Assembly: GCA_039933635.1 (NCBI GenBank)
Contig: JBDTNQ010000111.1
Location: forward strand, 1 to 14,797
Direction of reading: 5' to 3'
DNA from: JBDTNQ01 sp039933635
Lineage (GTDB): Bacteria > Acidobacteriota > Vicinamibacteria > Vicinamibacterales > SCN-69-37
DNA length: 14,797 bases
The notes under the pieces are model-generated. The model searched no databases. It saw only the letters and a list, made by a program, of their open reading frames with translations, and was not told the origin of the DNA. The stretch's first letter is position 1; every line of letters starts with the position of its first letter. Position numbers and translations under genes: made by a program. This document shows positions 1-6,519 of this stretch, piece after piece.

Positions 1-830
1 TAGTGCGACTTGCGCAGCTCGTCGATGATGGCTTCCAGCGCCTCGATGACCTCGGCGCGGTCAACGTCCGCCTTGCGGAACTTGAGGTTGAGATTAAACG
101 CCTTTGTTGGGGGACGATACTGAAACACGAAGGACTTTGGGCGCCCAGGCTTAGGCTTCGCCGCCACCTTACGGGCCACTTCACGCGTCACCTGGCCCGA
201 TTGAGATTCGCGCGTCAGATGTTCGACGAACGCGATCATTTTCTCGGGCGACTGCTGCCTAACTACCTGTAGAAGCAACGATTTAGACGAAATGTCGGCC
301 AGCCGACAAAGGTTGCGAACCTCATCAGGCATCGCCGCCAGCGCCAGGGACTCAGTGACCGAAGTGCGCGACTTCCCCAGCCGCTTGGCCAAGTCTTCAT
401 GGGTGTAGCCACAGCGGTCGGCCAAGCTCGACATGGCCTCGGCCTCCTCGAACGGGCTGAGGTCCTTGCGTTGAATGTTCTCAACCAGGGCGACCTCGAT
501 AATTTCCGTGTCGTCGACTTCGCGAATGACGACAGGAAGTTCGCGCAACCCGACGCGGACGGCTGCCTGGTAGCGGCGTTCCCCGGCGATGATCTGATAC
601 CGGCTGCCACGTTGCCTGACGATGAGCGGCTCGATGACCCCTTTTTCGGAGATGGAGGCCATCAGCTCAGAGAGATCGCCCATGACCTGCCTGGGCTGGT
701 CAGGGTTGGGCTCGATCTGATCGATGGCCACGAGCCGGCCGATAGGCGTCCCGGCAGAACTGGACAGCGCGTCGACGTAGTGCTCGTCGTGACGCATTTT
801 TAGAGAGACGGGAAGTCCGCGCTTAGACAC
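1..830 (-). CDS. parB: Chromosome-partitioning protein ParB (Spo0J family), 3' end at window edge
   Basis: ParB is a CTP-dependent DNA clamp that loads at parS sites and works with ParA to segregate the origin region. The 276 visible residues show the family layout: an N-terminal domain with the CTP-binding boxes PNPDQPR (about 41-47), GERRYQAA (83-90) and ENIQR (117-121), a central helix-turn-helix (about 140-165), a Lys/Pro linker, and a C-terminal dimerisation segment (about 235-276). I choose the GTG at 830 over the ATG at 797. A perfect AGGAGG lies 9 bases upstream of the GTG inside the end of parA, and the added N-terminus (SKRGLPVSLKM) looks like the basic ParA-stimulating tail of ParB, whereas the ATG has no ribosome site. 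The gene overlaps parA by 8 bases, suggesting translational coupling. After His276 only the bases TA of the next codon are in the window, so the stop may fall exactly at the edge. Family identity is secure; the exact end is unknown. Confidence 0.95.
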   Translation of the reverse strand, partial: MSKRGLPVSLKMRHDEHYVDALSSSAGTPIGRLVAIDQIEPNPDQPRQVMGDLSELMASISEKGVIEPLIVRQRGSRYQIIAGERRYQAAVRVGLRELPVVIREVDDTEIIEVALVENIQRKDLSPFEEAEAMSSLADRCGYTHEDLAKRLGKSRTSVTESLALAAMPDEVRNLCRLADISSKSLLLQVVRQQSPEKMIAFVEHLTRESQSGQVTREVARKVAAKPKPGRPKSFVFQYRPPTKAFNLNLKFRKADVDRAEVIEALEAIIDELRKSH

Positions 831-1578
831 GGTCGATGACCTCCTCACACAGGCGGTAGTACTCGGTCGCCCCGGTGGAGTCCGGCGCGAACTGGAAGAT
901 GGATTCTTTGTAGGCCGGACTCTCTTCGAGCCTCACGCTCTTGGTGATGACCGTTCTGAAGACTTTGCTGCCGAAGACCTTGTCGATCTGTCCGCGGATG
1001 TCCCGGGCCAGCGCCGTGCGTTTGTCGTGCATCGTGATCACGACGCCAATGATGCGAAGCGAGGGATTCGCCCGGGAGCGAACTTTTTCGATGGTTTCGA
1101 GCAGGTCGTCGGTGCCCTCAAGGGCGAAGTACGAAGACTGGATGGGAATGAGCAGATGCGTGGACGCGACGAGCGCGTTGACCGTGAGCAGCCCGAGAGC
1201 TGGCGGGCAGTCAATCACCACTGCGTCGAAGTCCGATGCGACCGCGGCGAGACGATCCTTCAATTTGTAATGTGCGTCGATCTCCCCCACCAAACGGGCC
1301 TCGAGCTTGGCCAGGGCGATGCGCGCGGGCGCCACCCACAGATTCGGCTGGCTGGACGGACGAATCACGTCGCGCAGTCCCACGGCCGGGTCAGTGAAGA
1401 CGTCGTAGATGGAGCGATCCACCGTGGTGATGTCGAGATAGGACATCGAACTGTTGGCCTGCGGATCGAGATCGATGAGGAGCGTCCTCTTCTGACGAAG
1501 CGCCAGCGCGGCCGCGAGATTAATCGCGGTCGTTGTTTTGCCAACGCCGCCTTTCTGGTTGGCGATAGATATGACCAT
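823..1578 (-). CDS. parA: Chromosome-partitioning ATPase ParA (Soj/MinD-like)
   Basis: ParA is the Walker-type ATPase that binds DNA non-specifically and is released by ParB, moving the origin region. The 251-residue protein has the deviant Walker A KGGVGKTT (residues 9-16), the A' motif DLDPQAN (36-42) and Walker B VVIDCPP (120-126). It begins almost directly with the P-loop, so it lacks the N-terminal DNA-binding domain of type Ia plasmid ParAs and fits the short chromosomal Soj group. The ATG start at 1578 has only a weak ribosome site (AGGCGG). It is the first gene after an 86-base spacer containing inverted repeats, so parAB may have its own promoter there, though I could not identify -35/-10 boxes with confidence. 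The gene runs into parB with an 8-base overlap. Confidence 0.96.
   Translation of the reverse strand: MVISIANQKGGVGKTTTAINLAAALALRQKRTLLIDLDPQANSSMSYLDITTVDRSIYDVFTDPAVGLRDVIRPSSQPNLWVAPARIALAKLEARLVGEIDAHYKLKDRLAAVASDFDAVVIDCPPALGLLTVNALVASTHLLIPIQSSYFALEGTDDLLETIEKVRSRANPSLRIIGVVITMHDKRTALARDIRGQIDKVFGSKVFRTVITKSVRLEESPAYKESIFQFAPDSTGATEYYRLCEEVIDRV
840..845 (-). promoter_or_regulatory. Shine-Dalgarno AGGAGG of parB
   Basis: A perfect AGGAGG on the minus strand, within the last codons of parA (Glu-Glu-Val), 9 bases before the GTG at 830. It decides the parB start and implies that ribosomes finishing parA can restart on parB. Confidence 0.75.
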
Positions 1579-1616
1579 GGACCGCCTGTTCCGGTGGGAG
1601 GGAACCCTAACGTGGA

Positions 1617-1643
1617 CTAGGGCCCATTCTAGGGAGGCCCTAG
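1617..1643. repeat. Inverted repeat with CTAGGG units upstream of parA
   Basis: In the 86-base spacer between the nuclease gene and parA, the arms CTAGGGCC (1617-1624) and GGCCCTAG (1636-1643) form a perfect 8-base inverted repeat around an 11-base loop. CTAGGG also occurs three times in the same orientation (1617, 1629, 1640), spaced 12 and 11 bases apart, close to a helical turn. A second small inverted repeat, GTTCC-8-GGAAC (1588-1605), sits between this and the parA start. No T-run follows, so it does not look like a standard terminator. An operator or protein-binding site for parAB control is a possible reading (inference). Confidence 0.5.
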
Positions 1644-1664
1644 GGGCGTGTCAAGAACAGGACG

Positions 1665-2147
1665 CTACATCTTGTAGCCGAGGTCGTCCGGATCCAAACT
1701 TTCGAGCCACCGTTGGAGGCGCTCGCGATCGGCTTCGTCCGATGAGACGTCCACGCTCCGGGCCCGGTCGAGCACCTGTGTCTCGACGAACACCGGAGCC
1801 TTCGTGCGAAGTGAGAGCGCCAGGGCGTCGCTGGGACGCGTGTCGATGAAGAGGCGCTCGCCGGCACGGTCGACCTCGAGGTAGGCGTAGAAAGTGGCGT
1901 CCTTGAGATCCGAGATGATGACCCGGACGAGCTGGCCGCCGAGATCCTGCATCAGATTTCGAAGCAGGTCGTGCGTCATAGGCCGCGGCGGCACGACGTT
2001 CTCGATCTGGAGTGCGATGGCGTTCGCCTCGACCGGGCCCACCCAGATCGGGAGCGTCCGCTGCCCGTCTTCGTCCCGCAGGATCACGATGGGCATGTTC
2101 GTAACGGGATCGATCATCAAGCCTTTGATGAACATCTCGATCAGCAT
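1665..2147 (-). CDS. DUF151 bifunctional nuclease family protein
   Basis: This 160-residue protein matches the DUF151/bifunctional nuclease family, members of which have been described as having RNase and DNase activity; its substrate here is unknown. Visible family features are the opening IKGLMID, the segment LPIWVGPVEANAIAL (about 33-47) and the conserved DTRPSDALALSLR (about 103-115). The C-terminal 40 residues are acidic and charged. A longer frame starting at 2243 exists but would run through the end of miaB; the ATG at 2147 is preferred because it overlaps the miaB stop (TGATG) and has GGGAGG 6 bases upstream. It lies between miaB and parA, separated from parA by the repeat-bearing spacer. 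There is no signal peptide or membrane segment, so it is cytoplasmic. Confidence 0.9.
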   Translation of the reverse strand: MLIEMFIKGLMIDPVTNMPIVILRDEDGQRTLPIWVGPVEANAIALQIENVVPPRPMTHDLLRNLMQDLGGQLVRVIISDLKDATFYAYLEVDRAGERLFIDTRPSDALALSLRTKAPVFVETQVLDRARSVDVSSDEADRERLQRWLESLDPDDLGYKM

Positions 2148-3490
2148 CACTGCCCTCCCACCGGCACCGGCATGAGTGCCTCGCCGCGAAGACTGTTGGG
2201 CGACGCCTCCGTGATGCGCACGGGCAGGATCTGCCCGAGCCACTCGGCTGGCCCCCGGAGATTCACGACTGTATTGCCGCTCGTACGGCCGGCCACGTCC
2301 GACGCGCGACGCCGGGAAATGGAATCGACCAAGACGTCCTCGACGGAGCCGACGAGCTGCGCGAACCGCTCGAGCTGCAGATCCCGCTGTAACGATTGCA
2401 GCGCCATGATCCGCCTCGTCTTCTCCCCCTCCGGCACATCGTCTGACATCCGCCTGTGGGCCAGGGTGTTGGGACGAGGCGAGTATTTGAAGGAATACAG
2501 GGAGTGGTAGCGGACGCGACGCACCACGTCGAGCGTGGCCTCGAAGTCCTCGGCCGTCTCGCCCGGAAATCCTACGATGAGATCGGTGCTGAGGGCGATG
2601 TCTGGAAGCGCCTGTCGGAGCCGATCCACGAGGTCCAAATAATGCGACGAGGTGTGACGCCGGCGCATGGCCTGGAGCACCGAGTCGGAACCGCTCTGGA
2701 GCGGGAGGTGCATGTGACGGCAGAGCTTGGGCAGTTCCCGGAACGCCTGAATGAGCGCGTCTGAGACGTGTCGTGGATGCGGACTCGCGAAACGGAGACG
2801 GTCGATCCCGTCGACGTCATGCACCCGTCGCAGCAACTCCGCGAAGTCACATGAGACGTCGTCTGGTGCCTGGTAGTGGTTGACGATTTGCCCGAGCAGC
2901 TGCACCTCGCGATGGCCGGTCGAGGCCGCATGCCGCACGTCGGCGAGGATGTCGCTCACGGGACGCATCCGCTCGTGGCCACGGGTGTAGGGCACGACGC
3001 AGAATGCGCAGAACTCGTTGCACCCTTCGATGATCGTCACGAACGCGCGGACAGGATCAGAGTGGCGGACCATCCCGAGCGGAAACGAGACGTCTTCATA
3101 CGGATTGATGTCGAGCTGTCGCCGCTGGGTGTCGCGGGCGCGAGCCACCAACTCCGGCAGTTGCTTCAGACTCTGAGTGCCAACCACCACGTCGATGGAT
3201 GCGCCACGCTTGAGCAGGGCCTCGCCTTCCTGCTGCGCGACGCAGCCGGTGACCGCAATCGTCGGCGTGCGTCCGGCTTCGGCCGCCGCCTGTCGAATTT
3301 CACCCAGGCGCGAGTAGAGCTTCTCTTCGGCCTTCTCGCGCACGCTGCACGTGTTCACGACCACGAGATCGGCCGTCGCATCTGAGGACGCCGCCTCGTA
3401 ACCCGCAGCGTCGAGCAATCCGCCCAGGCGCTCGGAATCGTGCACGTTCATCTGGCATCCGAATGTTTCGATGAAGTACCTAGGCGCCAC
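2147..3490 (-). CDS. miaB: tRNA-2-methylthio-N6-dimethylallyladenosine synthase MiaB
   Basis: MiaB is a radical-SAM methylthiotransferase that adds the 2-methylthio group to i6A37 of tRNAs reading UNN codons. At 447 residues it has the normal family length. Cys12, Cys48 and Cys83 (FGCQMN, NTCSVRE, TGCVAQ) are the N-terminal UPF0004 ligands of the auxiliary iron-sulfur cluster. Cys157, Cys161 and Cys164 (GCNEFCAFC) form the radical-SAM CX3CX2C motif. A TRAM RNA-binding domain closes the protein (about 375-440). The start is GTG at 3490, directly before the invariant YFIETFGCQMN, leaving no room for a shorter choice. It overlaps the end of recN by 11 bases and touches the nuclease gene through TGATG. 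The usual LGQNVNSY segment reads LGQIVNHY here. MiaB is more likely than RimO or MtaB because of the FGCQMN and EGCNEFC wording. Confidence 0.95.
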   Translation of the reverse strand: MAPRYFIETFGCQMNVHDSERLGGLLDAAGYEAASSDATADLVVVNTCSVREKAEEKLYSRLGEIRQAAAEAGRTPTIAVTGCVAQQEGEALLKRGASIDVVVGTQSLKQLPELVARARDTQRRQLDINPYEDVSFPLGMVRHSDPVRAFVTIIEGCNEFCAFCVVPYTRGHERMRPVSDILADVRHAASTGHREVQLLGQIVNHYQAPDDVSCDFAELLRRVHDVDGIDRLRFASPHPRHVSDALIQAFRELPKLCRHMHLPLQSGSDSVLQAMRRRHTSSHYLDLVDRLRQALPDIALSTDLIVGFPGETAEDFEATLDVVRRVRYHSLYSFKYSPRPNTLAHRRMSDDVPEGEKTRRIMALQSLQRDLQLERFAQLVGSVEDVLVDSISRRRASDVAGRTSGNTVVNLRGPAEWLGQILPVRITEASPNSLRGEALMPVPVGGQ

Positions 3491-5174
3491 GCTTTCGCCC
3501 TTTCGCTTTCGCCGCGGTGGCGCTTTCGCCTTTCGTGTCCTGTTCGCTTTCGCCTCTGGCCGTCATCAGTTCGCGGGCCGATGCCAGCACCTTGGAGGAC
3601 ACCTCGGCACCCGCAATCATCCGGGCAATCTCCATCTCACGACCCGAGCGATCGAGTTTGGCAACCACCGAGGATGTACGGTCGGCACGCACCCGCTTGG
3701 CGATCTGGAAATGCGCGCCCGTGCGGGCGGCGATCTGCGGCAGATGGGTGATGCACAGAATCTGAAATCGCCTGGCGAGGTTCTGGAGGCGGGCCCCGAC
3801 CGCGTCGGCCGCCGCTCCCCCGATACCGGCATCGATCTCGTCGAAGACCAGCGTACGGCCGGGAGCACCAGTTGTGGCGAGCGTGCGAAGAGCGAGCGTG
3901 ATGCGCGACAACTCCCCTCCCGAGGCCACCCGCGCCAGTGGTCGCAGTTCCTCACCAGGATTGGGTGAAATAAAGAACTCCACTTCGTCGACACCGGTCT
4001 TGGCCCAGAGGTCGGCCCGGTCGCCGCGCGCCACGCGAACGTCGACACGGCAATCCGGCATGGCCAACTCACGCAACTCGCGCTCGAGGGCGGGGGACAG
4101 CTTCAAGGCTGCGGCGCTTCTGACCGACGAGAGTTGTTCGGCGACGTGCAGAAACTCCTGTCGGGTGTCCGACTCCTGCTGTTCAAGAACGCGCGCGTGT
4201 TCTTCAGTCGATCCGAGAGCCGCGAGCTCGAGCCGCAACGCGTCGCGCTTGACGAGGACATCCGCCATCCCGGGACCGTATTTGCGCTTGAGCCGCTCGA
4301 GATGCGCGAGCCGATCTTCGACGGCCTGCAGACGATCGGGAGACGCGTCGAGCTCGGCCGCGTACGACCTGAGGAAATACGCGAGGTCCTCGAGCGCCGA
4401 TTTGATCGCCGGCTTCTGCTCGACGTAGGCGTCGAACCTGGGATCGATCGCGGCAAGATCGGCGAGGCGCTTCCAGACCAGTGCGAGGCCCGTGAGGGCG
4501 GCGTCCTCGCTGTCGTAGAGCGCCGCGTACGCTTCGGTCGAGAGCCGGCTGAGACGGTCGGCATTGCCGAGCACCGTTCTCTCCGTCGTCAACCGATCGT
4601 CCTCGTCCGCTTCGGGGCCAACCTTGTCGATCTCCTGCAACTGGAAGGTCGCCATGTCGATCCGCGCCTGCTTTTCACGGCCGTCCAACTGCGTCCGCTC
4701 GCGTTGTGCGACCACCGCCCGCCATCGCTCGAACGCCGTGGCCACCCGAGCGCAGAGTTCGTCCTCCGCCAACCAGGCGTCGAGCTGCGTCAAATGAGTG
4801 GAAGGGTCAAGCAGGGTCTGATGTTCGTGCTGACCATGCAGGTCGAGCAGCTCGACCCCAATCTCGCGGAGGGCCGTCGTGGTAGCCAGGGCATCGTCAA
4901 TGAAGGCGCGACTCCTGCCCTGCGCCGAAATCTCACGGCGCACGATGACTTCGCGTCCGTCGGGGCGTTCGAACACCGCCTGGACGCTGGCGGACTCCTC
5001 GCCCGTACGCACGAGATCGGCGCTGGCGCGGCCGCCGACCAGCAGGGCAATGGCTTCGATGAGGACGGACTTCCCTGCGCCGGTTTCACCCGTGAGCAGG
5101 TTCAGGCCCGGCTCGAATTCGACTTCCATGTGTTCGATGACGGCAAGATTGCGAACGCCAAGGAAACGAAGCAT
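3480..5174 (-). CDS. recN: DNA repair protein RecN
   Basis: RecN is an SMC-like ATPase that acts on DNA ends and supports RecA-dependent double-strand break repair. The 564-residue protein has the Walker A GETGAGKS (29-36) after the typical LRFLGVRNLAVIEHM opening. A long central helical/coiled-coil region (about 150-370) follows, then the ABC signature ASGGELS (417-423), Walker B TLVFDE (441-446) and the switch histidine in THLPQIAA. The last 25 residues are a basic, low-complexity tail encoded by the GGCGAAAG repeats; ordinary RecN proteins end soon after the region ending LMTARG. The ATG start at 5174 gives the exact family N-terminus; a GGGAG lies 13 bases upstream, rather far. It is the first gene of the minus-strand group and is transcribed divergently from tolQ. 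I saw no clear LexA-type operator in the upstream region. Confidence 0.96.
   Translation of the reverse strand: MLRFLGVRNLAVIEHMEVEFEPGLNLLTGETGAGKSVLIEAIALLVGGRASADLVRTGEESASVQAVFERPDGREVIVRREISAQGRSRAFIDDALATTTALREIGVELLDLHGQHEHQTLLDPSTHLTQLDAWLAEDELCARVATAFERWRAVVAQRERTQLDGREKQARIDMATFQLQEIDKVGPEADEDDRLTTERTVLGNADRLSRLSTEAYAALYDSEDAALTGLALVWKRLADLAAIDPRFDAYVEQKPAIKSALEDLAYFLRSYAAELDASPDRLQAVEDRLAHLERLKRKYGPGMADVLVKRDALRLELAALGSTEEHARVLEQQESDTRQEFLHVAEQLSSVRSAAALKLSPALERELRELAMPDCRVDVRVARGDRADLWAKTGVDEVEFFISPNPGEELRPLARVASGGELSRITLALRTLATTGAPGRTLVFDEIDAGIGGAAADAVGARLQNLARRFQILCITHLPQIAARTGAHFQIAKRVRADRTSSVVAKLDRSGREMEIARMIAGAEVSSKVLASARELMTARGESEQDTKGESATAAKAKGRKRGA
3492..3552. repeat. Cluster of six CTTTCG repeats at the end of recN
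   Basis: Six copies of CTTTCG (at 3492, 3500, 3506, 3523, 3530 and 3547), mostly within GCTTTCGCC, lie in 61 bases. On the coding strand they read GGCGAAAGC and encode part of the low-complexity Lys/Ala/Gly tail of RecN, just upstream of the miaB start. Two more copies (5215 and 5235) lie in the intergenic region beyond the other end of recN, one of them in a GCTTTCGCTGTTCGC context that resembles TGTTCGCTTTCGCC at 3541-3554. Confidence 0.6.
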
Positions 5175-5206
5175 GTCAGAACCGGAACTCCCATCCTATC
5201 AAACCT

Positions 5207-5236
5207 TTGACACCCTTTCGCCCTGCGTGTTACGCT
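5207..5236 (+). promoter_or_regulatory. Candidate sigma70-type promoter for the tol-pal operon
   Basis: The 108-base region between recN and tolQ contains a perfect TTGACA (5207-5212). After an 18-base spacer comes TACGCT (5231-5236), which matches TATAAT at positions 1, 2 and 6 and carries the extended -10 TG at 5228-5229. Transcription would start near 5243, leaving a leader of about 40 bases before tolQ. The rest of the region holds two CTTTCG copies. On the minus strand a weak TAGGAT lies upstream of recN but has no convincing -35. Confidence 0.45.
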
Positions 5237-5282
5237 TTCGCTGTTCGCGCTGTGTCCCAGCGGCGCATCACCACAACCTAGT

Positions 5283-6050
5283 GTGGAGGGCGTATTGCGC
5301 TTGCTTGGCACAGTGATCCTTGCTGTACAGGATCCGGGCTCCGCCGTCGGCTCACCTGAGGCGGCATCCTCAACCGACATCGTTTCGTTGGTCCTGCACG
5401 CCAGCCTGGTCGTCCAGCTGGTGCTTGCGACACTGCTGATCTTCTCGGCCGTGTCGTGGGGCATCATCGTGTTCAAACACCTCCAGCTTCGGCGGATCGC
5501 GGCACAGAGCGCCACGTTCCTTCAGGTGTTCCGTAAGAGCAGCCGCTTTTCCGAAGTGCAGGCGGCCTCGACCACGCTCGCGGCCAGTCCCCTCGTCGGC
5601 CTCTTCCAGGCGGGCTACGCGGAACTCAACGCGCAACTCCGTGCACCGGAGAGCAAGCCGGACGCGCCAGCCTCCCGTCCAACGCTGAAGAGCCTGGAAG
5701 CCGTGGATCGCGCGCTCTTGCGCGCCTCCAACGTCGAGGTCTCGAAGCTCGAGTACCGCGTATCGTTTCTCGCGACGACCGCGTCGATCACGCCCTACAT
5801 CGGGTTGTTCGGCACGGTGTGGGGCATCATGATGTCGTTTCAGAGCATCGGCGCACAGGGCTCGACCAGTCTCGGAGTCGTGGCGCCGGGCATCGCGGAA
5901 GCGCTCGTGGCCACGGCGACGGGCCTATTCGCCGCGATTCCGGCAGTGTACTTCTACAACGACATCACGAGCCGGATAAAAAAGATTGCGAACGACCTCG
6001 ATGATTTCTCGATGGAGTTCCTGACCATCGCGGAACGCAACTTCACGTAG
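5283..6050 (+). CDS. tolQ: TolQ, proton-channel subunit of Tol-Pal (MotA/TolQ/ExbB family)
   Basis: TolQ is the inner-membrane subunit that with TolR forms a proton channel powering the Tol-Pal system. Three hydrophobic segments fit the family topology: about 36-64, 163-186 and 200-226. The large cytoplasmic loop lies between the first two, and conserved glycine/proline-rich text occurs in the last two (TPYIGLFGTVWGIMMSF, APGIAEALVATATGLFAAIPAV). The start is uncertain. GTG 5283 gives 255 residues but has no ribosome site, while GGAGGG at 5285-5290 would serve TTG 5295 (4-base spacing) or TTG 5301 (10-base spacing). The protein would then be 251 or 249 residues. It heads the operon; tolR follows after 2 bases. 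ExbB is a related alternative, but tolB, pal and cpoB downstream settle it as TolQ. Confidence 0.93.
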   Translation: MEGVLRLLGTVILAVQDPGSAVGSPEAASSTDIVSLVLHASLVVQLVLATLLIFSAVSWGIIVFKHLQLRRIAAQSATFLQVFRKSSRFSEVQAASTTLAASPLVGLFQAGYAELNAQLRAPESKPDAPASRPTLKSLEAVDRALLRASNVEVSKLEYRVSFLATTASITPYIGLFGTVWGIMMSFQSIGAQGSTSLGVVAPGIAEALVATATGLFAAIPAVYFYNDITSRIKKIANDLDDFSMEFLTIAERNFT

Positions 6051-6052
6051 TC

Positions 6053-6517
6053 ATGCCGAAGCTCGAGCCGATTCCCTCCGTCTCGAATCGCAGCGGCCGC
6101 CGCCGCGGACGCAGTTCGCGCGTGTCGAGTTCGCTGGCCGAGATCAATGTGGTTCCGCTGGTCGATGTGATGCTCGTGCTGCTGGTGATCTTCATGGTGG
6201 CCGCGCCGATGATGCAACAGGGCTTCCCCGTGAAGCTCCCCAAGGCCAGCCGGTCGGTCGCCACGAATGGGCCGGTAACGGTCACCATTCCACTTTCCTT
6301 CCGCCAGAACAGGCAGGTGCAGATCGACGGCGTGCCCGTGCCGCTGACCACGCTCGATGAGCGGATTCGGCAGGCGCTGGAGGCGAAGAACACGAAGGAC
6401 GTGATGCTCGCGGGCGACACCGGGCTTCCCTACGGTGATGTCATCGCCGTGTGGGATCAACTGAAGGCCGGCGGCGTCAACAACGTGAACATCCAGACGC
6501 AGCCTGCCGGACGCTGA
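6053..6517 (+). CDS. tolR: TolR, ExbD/TolR-family proton-channel subunit
   Basis: TolR pairs with TolQ; it spans the inner membrane once and has a periplasmic domain. The 154-residue protein has a basic cytoplasmic N-terminus rich in Arg and Ser (about 10-28), then the family signature AEINVVPLVDVMLVLLVIFM (29-48). That segment is the single membrane helix and carries the proton-carrying aspartate at position 38. The periplasmic part (about 56-154) ends in the usual DVIAVWDQLKAGGVNNVNI-like fold. The ATG at 6053 follows the tolQ stop by 2 bases, and the next gene starts 2 bases after its stop, so tight translational coupling is likely. No strong ribosome site is seen. Confidence 0.94.
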   Translation: MPKLEPIPSVSNRSGRRRGRSSRVSSSLAEINVVPLVDVMLVLLVIFMVAAPMMQQGFPVKLPKASRSVATNGPVTVTIPLSFRQNRQVQIDGVPVPLTTLDERIRQALEAKNTKDVMLAGDTGLPYGDVIAVWDQLKAGGVNNVNIQTQPAGR

Positions 6518-6519
6518 CG

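Noticed and set aside
399..803. Plus-strand frame of 134 codons in the parB region
   Set aside because: The minus strand encodes clear ParB motifs throughout; this is a shadow frame.
3337..3355. GCACGTG-containing sequence considered as a parS site
   Set aside because: Only the central CACGTG matches; the flanking TGTTTC/GAAACA arms are absent and it lies in miaB coding sequence. No parS was found in the window.
4134..5210. A 358-codon plus-strand frame antisense to recN
   Set aside because: Shadow of recN; no domain, atypical composition and no ribosome site.
5305..5323. TGGCAC...TTGCT resembling a sigma-54 promoter
   Set aside because: The GG and GC elements are 13 bases apart instead of 10, and the site lies inside tolQ coding sequence.
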